Of a DNA stretch of 64,000 nucleotides, positions 43,640 through 55,360 are shown piece by piece (the first letter of the stretch is position 1; each line of letters opens with the position of its first letter). The stretch comes from Symbiodinium natans. Its lineage: Eukaryota; Sar; Dinophyceae; Suessiales; Symbiodiniaceae. Under the pieces are notes generated by a model. It had not been told where the DNA came from. It ran no database searches and saw only the letters and a list, made by a program, of their open reading frames with translations. The stretch lies in contig CAJNDS010002182.1 of the NCBI GenBank assembly GCA_905221605.1, positions 312,001-376,000 of the forward strand, in the 5' to 3' direction. Both the position numbers and the translations under genes were made by a program.

Positions 43640-45870
43640 AGGACATGCGAGTTCATGCCTTCGATGCGGAGGGGAGCTCAGCTACTGCCAAAGGACGCCG
43701 CGGTGGTTTCTTTGATGTCGATGAGGTCAGTTCTCCAAATCATGGCCCCTCAGGGTTTCGAAAGGGTAAGCTTAAAGCCGGCGCCAGAAACCCTTTCAAT
43801 CGTAGTCTCAAGCAATCTCTCTCTCTCTCTCGCTCTCTCTTTCTCTCTCTTCCCCAAGTCCGCCATTTGTCAAGCCTTCAGGCATCAAAACTGGTTAGTG
43901 GAAACTTAGAGAGCCGGGATGAGCCGGGTTCACAGGTGAGCGCAGCTTCGTGAGCTTGACATGTTGCACAGAAGCACGGCCCTGCTGCTTGCGTTGCATG
44001 TTCCCAGAGTCTTGCAGAGGACTCCTTCCGACGGCACCCATCGGGCTCGAGCTGGAATACCCGGTTGCTGGGCTGCTTTTTTCAGTGTTGAGAGAAAGGC
44101 TCACTGTCAGATCGTCAGATTGCTTGGTCTTGAGCAACCCCTCCGCAGCCCATTCTCCTCAACTTGCAGGATCTTGTAGATAGGGCGCCACCATGACAAT
44201 GATGGGGCGTGCAGCACGGTCTGGGGACTTTAACTTTAGTCCGACGCTGCTGCTCTGTCCAGCTGTCTCACCTGCCATATCCGCAATATCCATGGCTGCG
44301 ACCAACTCGGAGAATCCAAGATCTGGCGGTTCCGTGGCGAAAGACTCCAACGCTCGCCTATGTGCCGATGGGCAATCAATACGTGGTTCAAACGCGAGAC
44401 CGCAGTCTCTCACACTCACGCTCAGCACAACAAAGTGCCTTGGCCAGGGTGCATATTTTGCTCATCGAATTTCAGCGGTATTCCATGCGCGTTCAGCTTC
44501 AGTGCAGTCTCCCCACTACTTTTAAGACTCCAGGCCTCCAAAGCAAGACAAGAAGAAGGACTTGACTCATGCAGCTTGGCCAGTACATGGCAGCATGATA
44601 CGGCTTCCTGATGTTTCATGATGCTTCATGGTAGAGGTTTTGCAACTCTGTTTCTTTCATTGCGGTCCGTTTGCATGTTGCGGCGTCTTCTGATGCTTCA
44701 ATCAGCATGCAAACTTGGATGTCTACGGCCGGGGCCTGGGCTTCAGCCTGGGGTCCCCAGGGACGAAAAAGCAACTTTTGGGGGTGATTGTGGCCCAGAA
44801 ACGGACTGACTCTTGAGGCGGCAATTGCCGGGAACAGGTCAGCTGCGAGTCAAGACAGGAGGTTGCAGTGCGGTTGCTGCAAGCGGTTCCGGAGGTTCAC
44901 GCAGGTTGACAGGATGTGGGATGTCACTACGTTTTAGGGTTTAGGGTTGAGGCTTCAGGGTGCGAGGCATCTGCGGTCACCCCCCGGCCCTTGGAGGTTT
45001 AGCCTCTGGCGCAGCAGCCAATCGGGACCCTTTGGGGAGTCTAAAACGCTCAAGAATCGGGGCCTAGGCGGCCCTGCTCACAAAGGCGGAGTGGGCTCCA
45101 ATCTTGCTGATCGAACCGCACAACCATGGGGTGTTCACAGCGCTGCCATCTGTCCTGGGAGCCTCGAATCGGCAAAGCCCTATGAAAGTCGAGCCAAGGC
45201 CAAAGATTTGGCAACGTTCCTGGAGTGCATCTCCCGTGATCCAGCTCCTTGGTGCGTACAGGAGGCTCCTCGGAGCCTCGGAGCCCAAATGCCCAGAAAC
45301 GACTGTTCTGCCGCCGACGCTGAGGAATTCTTTGAGGAAGCGATTGATGCCCGCAGGCAGGGTGAAGCACAAGCGCATCTTTATTTCTTTATGGTTATGA
45401 CATTTTCGGATGCACAAGTACTCAAGTGGGCTCAGTTTTGTTTGAACTCGACTTCTGGTCTTGAGTGATTCCTGGTGATTGTCGCGGCCTTGCAGAACAT
45501 CCCTTTCTGAGGTTCTATGCATGTAGTTGTACTTGTAGCAACAAGATGAGTTCTACGTGTGTGCGCTCGTCTGCCAGATTCACCACAAACACACCCTGAG
45601 CCTCAGCACGTCCCTCCGAACTTGCTGTCATCCGTTCGCGGAGTAGCACAGAGGAGACAGACGGAGGAGGCGCTTTCCAGCAAGTTCGTGCCAGAGCTGC
45701 ATTCTGAAGAACCTGGCTCTTGCAAGTCAGCAGTTGCTCAGCAATGTGAAACTGTGTGCTTGGATTCCTTTGGCCCGCCCGATAGAATCCAGGCCCTTCA
45801 CTCGGACGCGCCGAAGACACCGCCGGATGCCAGCCGGCTGCGCGGGCGTGTGATAGTACACCTCTGAAGT
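43640..45870 (+). other. Unidentified multi-exon gene(s)
   Basis: Candidate exons: 43645-43770 (VHAFDAEGSSATAKGRRGGF, then FDVDEV); 44028-44075 (GLLPTAPIGLELEYPVAG); 44862-44909 (EVAVRLLQAVPEVHA); 45300-45362 (CSAADAEEFFEEAIDARRQ, donor GTGAAG); and 45640-45866 (QTEEALSSKFVPELHSEE and onward, open to TGA). The best is listed separately at 44703-44816. Order and strand agree with a single gene, but joins and family are unknown. A GA microsatellite lies at 43489-43515 and a CT tract at 43817-43850. Confidence 0.35.
44703..44816 (+). CDS. Well-formed exon ending in a stop, protein unknown
   Basis: Reads NQHANLDVYGRGLGFSLGSP and continues GTKKQLLGVIVAQKRTDS to TGA 44814-44816. Composition is that of a folded, glycine-rich strand and turn region followed by a hydrophobic strand. 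It may be a terminal exon or may splice out before the stop. No relative recognised. Confidence 0.4.
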   Translation, partial: QHANLDVYGRGLGFSLGSPGTKKQLLGVIVAQKRTDS

Positions 45871-46377
45871 GCTGATGGATGCTGATGCTCATTTCATAAT
45901 TCTTCAACCGGAAGCACCACCGCGCCGTGACGGAGTCACCAGCAGGGTGATGTACTCTGGTTACTCCAAGATGACAAGGGAGGAGACTGTTGCTTAGAGA
46001 TTGACCACATGCACCTGAAAGCGATGCAAGCGAAGAAGGGTATGTCAGGAACACGATAGCACGCAAAGGCTCAGAGCGGTGTTTGGGAGCGATGAGAGCA
46101 AGAGCAAGAGTAGGTAAAGTAGGGGAGAGCGAGAGTAGTCGAGAGACGTTTTAGTAAGAACGGATGTCAAGCAGAGACAGCAGAGAGGGAGAGGGGGCAG
46201 ACGAAGAGAAGGAGTAAAGGGCCCGTGGTTTCAGTTCCACGAGGCCACCAATGAGCGAGAGTTTTTGTTTTTAATATTTTTGTGCAACCTTGAACAGCGG
46301 GGCTTGGACAAACTGGACAGGACCGCTTGGCCATCGTGGCCGGATTCCTCCCTCGGGAGGGGCTGGCTGTCAAAGTG

Positions 46378-47020
46378 TGAAGCAGCAGAAGCAGAAGAAG
46401 AACAAGAAGAAGAAGAAGAAGAAGAAGAAGAAGAAGAAGAAGAAGAAGAGAAACAATAAGAAGAAAAAAGAAGAACAAGCAAAGGAGAGAAGAAGAAGCA
46501 CAGAGCACAAAAACAAAAACAAAACAACGAGGGACAAGGCTGACCTAGGACCTCCGCATCGTCAAATGGGCACGTTAGCATCGAGAACCCAGTGACACGC
46601 ACGGTTCAGAAATTTTGATTCAAGACCTATAACCATACAACCAAGAACTGCTTACGGGCTTTGTGGGCCAGCTCTTATACTGTAACAAGATTTTACTTCA
46701 GGACTTGGAGGTGCACGATTTCGGGCTTGTTCTGTTTTGTTCCGCGTGGCTCTGTACGAGTTGATGCCTTGGGTTTGGCGTTTCCGACGACTGCCGGGTC
46801 TTGGCTTCGCCCTATGGTTTATTATTATTATTGTTATTTTTAAAATGGTTATTATTATGATTATCAAAATAATAATAATAATTATTATTATTATAATTGT
46901 AAACGCTTGCGCACGCCGCCTCGGCGGCCGGGCCGCCAGAAAAAGACGGAGCCGCTGATTTAGGCGGTTCCCAGGGAGGGGGGGGGGGGGGGGGGGGGGG
47001 GGGTCGGGGGGGGTCGGGGG
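46378..47020. repeat. Simple-sequence block: (AAG)n, (TTA)n and a long G run
   Basis: AAG/GAA units fill about 46395-46480, TTA/TAA units about 46815-46900, and a run of G about 46977-47002 followed by GGGTCGGGGG repeats. Poly-Lys/Glu and poly-Leu/Ser frames here are artefacts. Between the TTA and G tracts, 46901-46938 carries AAACGCTTGCGCACGCCGCC, almost identical to 1110-1142. Confidence 0.9.
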
Positions 47021-47362
47021 GTGACAAAGTTGTGGAAGGTTGGCTTCTCGGCAGGAAGCCGAGGCGAACTATTATTGTTTTTGTTTTTGTTTTAATTTTT
47101 TTATTATTCTTATTATTCCCGCGAGAACTACAACAATCCTACCCGCCGTGCAGCGTTGACCCTAGCTTTGTCGCCCTCGCTCTCGAGCCTACATGGCTTG
47201 CGAAGAACAGAAGAACAACAGGGAAACTCAGATGAGAGGAGCTCTTCCGACCAGATGTGCCATTTCAAAGATGAGTCAGCTCGAGCCAAGTAGTGGGTTG
47301 TTTCTTGCAGAACCTTGCGTCGCTTCAGTATTTATTTTCCAACATGTCCGCGAGCATCTTGA

Positions 47363-47510
47363 AATCAAGTTGTACAGCAGGCAGGCGTGGGATGATCCCC
47401 TGAGCCAAGGGTGCGTGAAGCCGCACGATGGGCTATGACAGGATGTTTGTTTGTAGATGTTGCCTTAGCTTCCAACTGGCTGATTTGAAGTGCTCAGCAT
47501 GATGGTATCT
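47363..47510 (+). repeat. Copy 1 of a dispersed repeat (empty site)
   Basis: GATGATCCCCTGAGCCAAGG, GTGAAGCCGCA, CAGGATGTTTGTTTG, TGCCTTAGCTTCC and CTCAGCATGATGGTAT match 62089-62327 in order. Here GCCGCACGATGGGCTATGA is continuous. The other copy holds a roughly 95-bp hairpin at this point. No coding function is apparent. Confidence 0.75.
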
Positions 47511-49189
47511 AGCGATGTTAAATCCAACACAGCATCGCGAGATAATTCTTTGCGTGATATGAACACAGGTGTCTTGGACAAACGTGTCATGCAATAGATG
47601 CCAAACAGCAACGTGCGGCTGGGATCTTGAGCAACTAATGGCAATCGGCAGACTTTTTCCATCAGTAAGCTGTCTTCTAGGTTTTACCTTCATGGTGAGA
47701 TATGCAGAGTTTTGATGGCATGTTAGCACACGCGCTTGCAAAGGCATGCTACCCTTTATCTGAACGTCAAGTTGGCTCTTGATGTTGATCTAGCGCCTTT
47801 TTCAAGCCCTCGGCGATATCCGTGCTGGCCGTGTGGCTTCACGCTCGAAGTAGAAAGGGGGAGCCCGTACGCGGCGAACGAACGTCACTCCCAGCCCATG
47901 CTTTTCGCTCCATGGAGACGGGGGAGACAAAATTTCTTAAGCTTTAGTGGAAAGGCGCAGTGTTTCATGTTGTGTGGCAATTCACTATAGCCTTCATGCC
48001 CTGATGCATGATGCTGCCGTGCAGTTGGGCATGTGTCAGGTACTGTATGATCTGCCTTTGGTTTCGCATTCCCAAAATATTTTCATCAGAGCGACCATTC
48101 AATACAGTTTATGCATTGATTCTCTGCTGACACGAAGGCCGAAATCAACAGAAATACATCATGCGAGCCTTTGCTTGTTCGGGCCCCGTGTGCCAGGGCA
48201 GCTGTCCAACAACATTCCCATACTACTGGTCCTGAAAGTCTGACAAACTGATTCTGCTAGCATCTGCTAGCTTCCTTGCACATCGTGTCCAACAGCTTGA
48301 TTACCTTCCTACTGCTCCCCTTCACGGTATCCACGAAGCAATAACGGTTTTTATGTTACAAGTCAGCTCCCTGCGTGAACCGGCCCAGAGTCTTATTGCC
48401 AATTCGCCCTCGAGTGCTTCCGTGGAATCGCTTGCGGTGCGTTGCGGTCAAAGCTGTGCTGCGCGCCTTGCTCAGTGATATGATATTGATGAGAGGTTTT
48501 GCTGTTGGATGCTCCAGGCAGAGAGCGTTCACAGGGGTTCTCATTACACTTGTTACAGTCAGCTGTTGCTTGTTGCGAATGATTATGTGGACACGTAGCT
48601 CAGTGGTACGTTGCGGACGGATAAGGTCGGTGTGTGTGTGTGCCCAGCATACTGGAGTTGGACATGTGTCATTGTCGTTGGCTATAAATTCTTCATCATT
48701 AAAGTTTCCAGAGCGGTTGCCACGGATGGCAGAAGCCTTTAAATCCCTCAACGTCTTTCAGGCTACCCAGAGCAGAGTGCAACTGGCCTGCGATTCGGCT
48801 GAGCACTTGGATGCTTGGTTGGAGGCAGGGTGTCAGGAATCACCATCGTGAGAGTTGGAAGGGACATCAGGCAGTGGGGTGTCTGTGTGAGCTTTCGCGA
48901 CACGCACATGTGTGAAGCAGCTGAAGCTAGCTGTCCAGATTTGCATCTCCAACCGAGATTGAAGGTCTGTCAAAAGTGCAGCCTGAATGCCGACTTTTTT
49001 GACCTGATCTGCTTGGCCTTCTCCTACACTGTACTTGGTGCTGGAATAAGTAGGAGGTAAACATATCATCAAGTTATGATCGCTTCCGAAATGTCCTGGA
49101 GCCAAAAAGTCTTTGAAGAGATTGCACTGCAAAGCCTTAAGTCACAATGAATTCTGTACCAAAAGAAGTCACTTTGCAAAACAGAAAAC

Positions 49190-49745
49190 AGGCTAAACCC
49201 CAAAACCCCAAACCCTAAACCCTAAACCCTTCTGGGGGCATAAGCTCAGCCAGGTGCTCCGCAGTGTCCAAACAGGCGGCATGACTGCGCGCCGGGGGAG
49301 TCAAGGCACGCTGTCCCTCGGCCTCGGTGGCGCAACGGAGGGCTAATAAAAACTCTGGGCCCACTTTTGGGGGTTTCCGAAAATAGGGGTACCCTTTTTG
49401 GGGGCTCTTAGGGGGATTCTGATTTATTTGGGGTATAAAAGGGGTACCCCGATTTTGGGAATCACCCATTTGAGGATGCGATGAGAATACGGGGCGCATG
49501 ATATTATAGGGCACACGTAAACCCCGAACCCCGAAAATATAGAAAACTGCCCATAGCTTAGAGACTCACCCCAAACCCCAAACCCTAAACCCTAAACTCC
49601 CACATGTGGTGCTGGGCTTGGCGTACGATTTCTCCAAAGCTCCGTGCATCCGAGGGTGGACGACGTCAAAGCCACCAACTTGGAAGACGGCTCCTTTGCA
49701 AGGTTTCAACCCTAAACCCTAAACCCTAAACCCTAAACCCTAAAG
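49190..49745 (+). repeat. Three short (CCCTAAA)n telomere-type blocks around exons
   Basis: Blocks at about 49196-49230, 49563-49597 and 49709-49745 consist of AAACCCT units. The last two lie immediately before and after the exon 49640-49702, whose donor GTTTCAACCCTAAACCC runs straight into the repeat. So these units are intronic here, not chromosome ends. Confidence 0.85.
49345..49480. mobile_element. MITE-like hairpin between two exons
   Basis: The left arm 49363-49397 (GGGTTTCCGAAAATAGGGGT) pairs with the right arm about 49431-49463 (GGGGTACCCCGATTTTGGGA), both also containing GGTACCC. It sits directly after the exon ending near 49344. GGTTTCCGAAAATAGGGG resembles the arms of the element at 62145-62246, so the two may be one family. 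Confidence 0.6.
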
Positions 49746-52700
49746 GGCCCAAATAGAGTAAGAGCAGCCCGGCTGCCCAAGGGCCCAAGCCCCTTCTCTC
49801 GCACTTCGACTCAGTTCTGCTTCGTCGGCAAAGTCCCCGGCAACATCTAGCACAGTTCTGCAGCAGCCATTGTGTCGAGCCGCAAAAATGACTCAAGAAA
49901 TTGAAAAATAAACTTTTAGACGAGATGTGAATGCCGCATGCCCGTCCTATGACCCTCAACTCACACAAAACTGTAGCCTGACGGTCCAGTAGAAGTCTGC
50001 AGCATGCACGTCCGAGGAGTGGACCATACACGGCTCTTCGATCTCTTTGGTGACCAGTCAGGGACCCATTCGTTGCCCAAGAGGTGCTGGAAGTTTAGAG
50101 TGGGGTAGAGTGGCTGGTCACAGTAGTCATGGTGAACCTGCTTCGCACCTGTGTTTCTCAAGCAGCAAGCGGGCAGAAGGAGGCGAACAAAAGGCTTGGT
50201 GTTGACAACAAGCTGAACCTTGTTGGATGCTGGCAACGTGCTTCTTGACCCCAATGCCTCTGCCAGCTGGGCACAGTACTGTACGACAAAGAGGCGCAGC
50301 CATCAAACTGCAACGTAGAGCTCTTCGAGCGCAAAGTTGCCAATAAGGTCCAAGCGTCCCTTGCGTCACGCCCTTGCTCCGGAAACGTGGGCCGTAGCAA
50401 GGAGGTACAGATAGGCGAAGGAATGACATGGAATTACCATCCAGTCCCAAGTAATCAAAGCTTATAGCGGTCTGTCAACTTCACGAGTCTTGCGAAGCAC
50501 GACATTCACAACAAGAAGGTGCGAAGTTTGCGTGACACAGGCTGGAAGCTCTCTTCATTCGCTCATGTAAAGATAGAAGCACACACACAAAAACTTTCTT
50601 CAGACCCCCTGACCCCTCTACCCCCAGTTGGGCGTTGTTTGGTATGTGTGTGTGTGCGTACCAGGTCACCCACTACCGAGTCGCAACTGGGTTGCACCAT
50701 TCAGATTAGGACAACATGCTAGCAGCTAGCACCTCAGACACCCCAGCAGCCCGGAATGAGCGAGCGTCATGATTCTTCTGAGAATCCCAGCTTCAGAAGT
50801 CTCAAAGTGCCATGCAACATCCAGCCTGAAACCTGGGCGAACTCCAGGAAATCGCTTTCCTTCAGCGTGGTAGAGGCCGATGATGCGACGGCGAGCACAG
50901 CTCCGCGGCGCAATTTGAGTCGGTTTACTGGGGTTTACTGGAGGTAATGCCGGTGTTTTGGGCTTTTCAAGGCATTCGTAGAATCAGCCTGGGCAAGACA
51001 AGGTGGCGATAGGCCCCCTTTCCCTTGGACGAAGGATCGCCTCCGCCGGCTGATGTTCAGTGTGGGTGCAAATGGCATCCGAGCTGCACTTATTAGGGAT
51101 GTACCGACTCGGCTTAGCTTCTGATTTGGTTTGCATTGTCGGATCTCTGTGTGCACGATGGACAGAGGAGTTTATTGAAGCTTCAGCCTCGGCACACGGT
51201 ATTGGGCCTAGGGTTTACAAGGGTGAAGCTGCTTGGTCAGAGGCTCGTCCGACCAGGAGACCAAGCAGGCTGCATGGATTGAAGATGGAGTTGTTAAAAT
51301 TCGGGGATCTTCTTTCTGTGATCTCAACTCCCAAGTTTGAGAAATTCTGCATTGCACGGTCCAGGTGTGATCTTAGCAATGGCATTGGCTATTTGTTGAG
51401 CTGCACGCCCTTGCTCCATTCACTGCCTGCAAACGCAGTGGTCTTCATCAGCTAGGCTGCGTTGCCAGCAGCAGCCGTCGAAGTCATCCAAATCGATTCT
51501 GATTGCGAGGACTTGCCCTTCTCTGGCATCGAAGATGGATGTGTTCGTAGTTTTCGGTAATACGGCTGTCGATTTCTACACATCCTGCACGCTGTTAGAG
51601 ACGTGAGCGCCACAGTCGCAATAGCCAATGTCCTCAGTTTACGGTGTTCCTGCAGGAGGAGGGCTACGACGAGGCTTATGGCATGCCATGGGTTGGCAGC
51701 TTCTGCCAGCTTTCAGGCGAGCTCGGGAACATCGGCACATTGTGTCTGTGTAGGGTGGTAAGGCTATCGGGTTCGGTGCTTTCCATGGTCGTGGTTCCTT
51801 GCGCTGTGCGTGCATAGATACAGTAGCAAGTTCATCTACTCCCCCCAAGCCATGGCTCTGTATCGTGATGCGGCCCTGGTGATCCGGGATGCTAGCCACA
51901 AGGCTCGGAAAACCAGCTTGAAGAGGTTTTAGGGCCTGAAGCTTCTGGGCTCAGGCAAACCGAGCCCTTTACTTGCGAGGTGCTGAGAAATAAGAGGCGC
52001 GCTGCTTCTGGCAGAGCCGGCAGAGCAGACCCAGGTCGACGGCTTCGAAAGCAGCACAGCCCGAGCCACGTCCTGTGTGGGCAGAGCCGTCCAAGAAGAA
52101 GAACTGCAGACCAGGAGGATGCTGAGCTCTAGGGGCGAAAGCCGGCACCTGGGGCAACGGCTCGCGGGAGACTGCTCCCGCGGCGCCCTAAACCCTCGAC
52201 ACCTTTGCCAGACTAGCCAGGCTTAAGCCGAAAGCCTCTCCGATTGCGCTGCTCAAAGTTGTCTTCGGATTGGCCGCTCAGTCGGCCTTAGTTGGCGAAA
52301 AGCAAAGAGATTCACTGCGCTGTGCTCATTGCGGTGAACTTGGCAGCCACTGGGATCAGCGTATGTTCTGCAAACACGATATTCGTATCTTTTAAGTTGA
52401 TTGATGAGCGTTGTGCCAATTGCTGTGCAAAATGTCATTGTCATGATTCCTTGGAACACGCCTTGTAAAGCCAATCAACGTACTGAGCCCCAACTCGTCC
52501 TTGCGCCGTATGGACCAGCCCGTCAATGCCTACAAGACCAGAAGCCGTAAACAATGTCCAGGCGCCACGGAAGCCTTGGACGCTCCGGATGCTCTTTCCC
52601 AACTGAAGCACTTGGAGGTACCGGGTACATGGGGCTCCTTATGAAGTGCGGGCATTGAAAGTCGCAGGCCAACTTTGCTGCAGTTCCTAAGCACTTTCTG

Positions 52701-53466
52701 ACACACGTTCGGAAAGCTGGCAAGAACTAGTGACGTATCAAGCGTTGCATCTTAAGCAAAGGAAGCTGACTGCTATAGTCTACTCTTAAAATGTCGTTGC
52801 TGGCTTCCCTACTCACGCCAGACAGGAGCCATCCTACAGTACTGTAGCCATCACATGTGGAGGTTGAGATGACTGGAGTCGTGGAAAAGTGGTCGAGGAC
52901 GTTGGCAGCGACAGAGGTCCGGATAGGTTTGTATTCGGCTTTGCGCGCGCTGTGGTAGTGCGGTCGCTTGTTCCCAGATTTGGGCAGATTTGGGCAGAAC
53001 TAACGAATCATGATGAATCATGAATGATTCCCAATCCTTTGGTGCGGTGCCGATTTCAACCAGGGCAAGACACGGCCACGCAGCCCCCAAAAGACTTGAA
53101 AGAGTGGAGAGTGGAGGCAGATTGTCGCGGCTTGCTACGCTTCTTTGGTCTGGGCGCCTCTTCTGAATGTATGTGCAGGGTTCAAAGTTCAAGGTGTAGC
53201 GAAGCTTTGAGACCAAACGGTCCAAACCCAAAGGATCCCTTTTTTATTCTTCATCATCAAAACTCGTAACATGTATGTATGCCTAATTTGGTCCAAGGAC
53301 TTAGGGACCATCCCTTTAGCTGCACAAGCAGGCCTGATCAGCTCAGATGAGCATAAAGCAGGATACCGGGTTGAAGTCAAAATGGGATCTGCGTCATGCT
53401 TGAGACGCTTCTTGGGATGAGTCAAGACGTCATGGCCATAAGCTTCAGCTGCTCAACCAGGAGCTC

Positions 53467-53679
53467 AGGGTTTAGGGTTTAGGGTTTAGGGTTTAGGGTT
53501 TAGGGTTCAGAATCCCTCAAGCCCAAAAACCTCAGGTGCCCCAGAGGAGAGTCAGCTCGCGGAGGCGGCAGCGCAGCTCCTTCGCGCGCTTAGCACCTTC
53601 CGCGGCCAGGTGGGCGACCTGAGCGGCAGTTCAGTGGATTCATAGGGTTTAGGGTTTAGGGTTTAGGGTTTAGGGTTTT
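53467..53679 (+). repeat. Two (TTTAGGG)n blocks flanking one exon
   Basis: Blocks at 53467-53507 (about six units) and 53647-53679 (about four units) bracket the exon 53536-53609. Both run in the same orientation. The 3' block starts about 35 nt after the donor GTGGGC, so the units are in introns on both sides. Confidence 0.85.
53536..53609 (+). CDS. Exon between telomere-type repeats, helical protein segment
   Basis: Follows CCTCAG and ends CCAG before GTGGGC. It reads PEESQLAEAAAQLLRALSTF followed by RGQ, an amphipathic helix rich in Ala/Leu/Glu. Unspliced, the frame would stop at TAG 53643-53645. No family recognised; it probably belongs to the same gene as exons further upstream or downstream. 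Confidence 0.45.
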
Positions 53680-55360
53680 TGTTCAGGCATGAACGTATGA
53701 AGGGAGCTGTTTGACCAAAGCTGCAAGATGTGTTTGGAAATGTGATGAGTAATGAGCCCGCCGAAGGGCGCGACTACGTTTTTTTCACTCGCTTGGCACT
53801 ATCCGGTTCAGCATTGTCGAAGATCTGCAAGCATTCACGGGCCAGATCTTTGGATGTTACTCAGGTCTTGCAAAGGTTTGGTACTTCGTGAGGACCCAGC
53901 CCGACATCCTTAATCCTCAATCCAACCGGACATCACAGATATGCACCTCGGCACTTCGCAAGGTTCGTGGCAAAATCCTCAGCCACCGATCCCAATCTTA
54001 AAGGATCCCACCACCCTGTCTGCGCATGTCTATACACGCACATCCTACATAGCCCGTCTGAATGACCGATCTTCTTAGATGCCGTAAGGCGACGCTTGGG
54101 CCGAACTCGAGCAGCACGCGAGCGAGGAGGCGAGAAAGCGAGGCCCTGGAAGTTGGGTGGAGGGGAGGGGGACTTTTCACGCACGAGGAGTTGGCTTGAG
54201 ACATGCAACCTCCACCAAACGTGTTGAACACATCAAGCGCAATTTTGTGAGCGAAACCTACGAAGCTTACAGTCGAGCATTTGGGATTCCGGCTGTTTAC
54301 ATTGTTTCCGGGTTGTTTATAAGTTTAGACCACCCCAGCCTTTTTTTCGAGACACTTCGGCATGTTTCCGCAATCGTAAACAAAAACATTAACAATCAAT
54401 CTTGCCTACGTGATCTGCGTTTTTCGTTTTGGCCGCCTGGAACAGAATCTCGGGCTTTCACCATTTGTGCTTTTTCGTGGTTGCCAATCACGAAACGCCT
54501 CCTCGACCATCTTGTGCAGGCACCAAGAAGCCGGGCAAGCCCCTGCGCACTCGTGCCCGCACCCAAACTGCAGCCACCGACACTTCAGAGGCAGGATCTT
54601 GGGGAGGTATCAACTAACGATCTTCGCGTACGGATGTGGCGAATCGCGGTCACTGCCATGGCAAGACTGCAGTATTGCATCTTAGACTGCTTGAGACGCC
54701 GAAGAGGTGGTGCACAACTCACGTGTCCCTCTGAACTGGAGAGTTCGTTTTGTTCGCTTTAATTGGCCGAGACCAATCACGCTTCATAAGGGGGGCACTG
54801 TTCTCTTGCAGTTTAATGTCAGAGTTTCTCTCGGAAAATTGCTGTAGGCCCCGATGACAGCAACGCGATCCGAATCCAATGAGACGTTGGACACTCCTGC
54901 GCGGTTTCTCGGCCAGTTTGGTCCGATTACAGCTGGTGGTTTCAGAACGGTGCTTACTGTGAGTTGCTGACACAGTTTTGTAAGAGACGCCCTGCTGCGC
55001 CGAACACACAACCAGCTCGCAGCACAGGTCACGAACCCACTCGGCAGATGAAGCCGAGTCTTTTGTCAGTGTTCATAGCGCCGCCTCCTAGGACCGGCTA
55101 GAGAGGTCCTGAGAAGGATGCCTCGTGAATTTTCCATTTAAAGACACAGGTCTCCCAAGCCACGGATGCCTTGTACATTAGCTGCATTAGCTCCATCCTA
55201 GCAAGCACGAGGGAGATGGCAAGTTCAGGGCTTAAGGTGACTCGTGCCCACTCGGGGGCACGACACACCAGTGCTGCCCAAAGCAGAAATTGTACGGAGA
55301 GGGTACATGCCTCAAAATTCGCTTGCGCGACGAGGCTTGTCAAGTTCCAGAGTGTTCAAA

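Larger units (their letters stand above)
48372..52000 (+). other. Unidentified multi-exon gene(s), possibly PH- or C2-containing
   Basis: Well-bounded exons: 48372-48478 (SLIANSPSSASVESLAVRC); 48762-48829 (QSRVQLACDSAEHLDAWLEA, like the last strand and helix of a PH domain); 49240-49341 (HKLSQVLRSVQTGGMTARRG); 49640-49702 (SVHPRVDDVKATNLEDGSFA); 50268-50348 (LGTVLYDKEAQPSNCNVELF, then ERKVANK, donor GTCCAAG); 50474-50518 (VNFTSLAKHDIHNKK before GTGCG); 51656-51750 (EEGYDEAYGMPWVGSFCQLS, then GELGNIGTLC); and 51848-51928 (ALVIRDASHKARKTSLKR). The frames are clean and all on +. No catalytic motif was seen, and the number of genes is unknown. Confidence 0.45.
52510..55090 (+). other. Further unassigned exons
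   Basis: Candidates: 52510-52616 (ATEALDAPDALSQLKHLE before GTACCG); 53085-53160 (PPKDLKEWRVEADCRGLL); 54519-54614 (KKPGKPLRTRARTQTAATDT, then SEAGSWGGIN and TAA); and 54858-54958 (SNETLDTPARFLGQFGPITA, then GGFRTV, donor GTGAGT). A 201-codon open frame at 54157-54762 has no recognised family and mixes these frames. No gene could be built. Confidence 0.3.

Noticed and set aside
44159-44428. 89-codon minus-strand frame with plausible composition
   Set aside because: No splice or start context, and the plus strand is equally open; strand bias of the window argues against it.
46265-46595. Poly-Lys/Glu frames and minus-strand poly-Ser/Leu frames
   Set aside because: Simple AAG repeat; no flanking coding character.
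54157-54762. 201-codon frame on the plus strand
   Set aside because: Composition changes along its length and two better exon readings (54519-54614 and others) use different frames.
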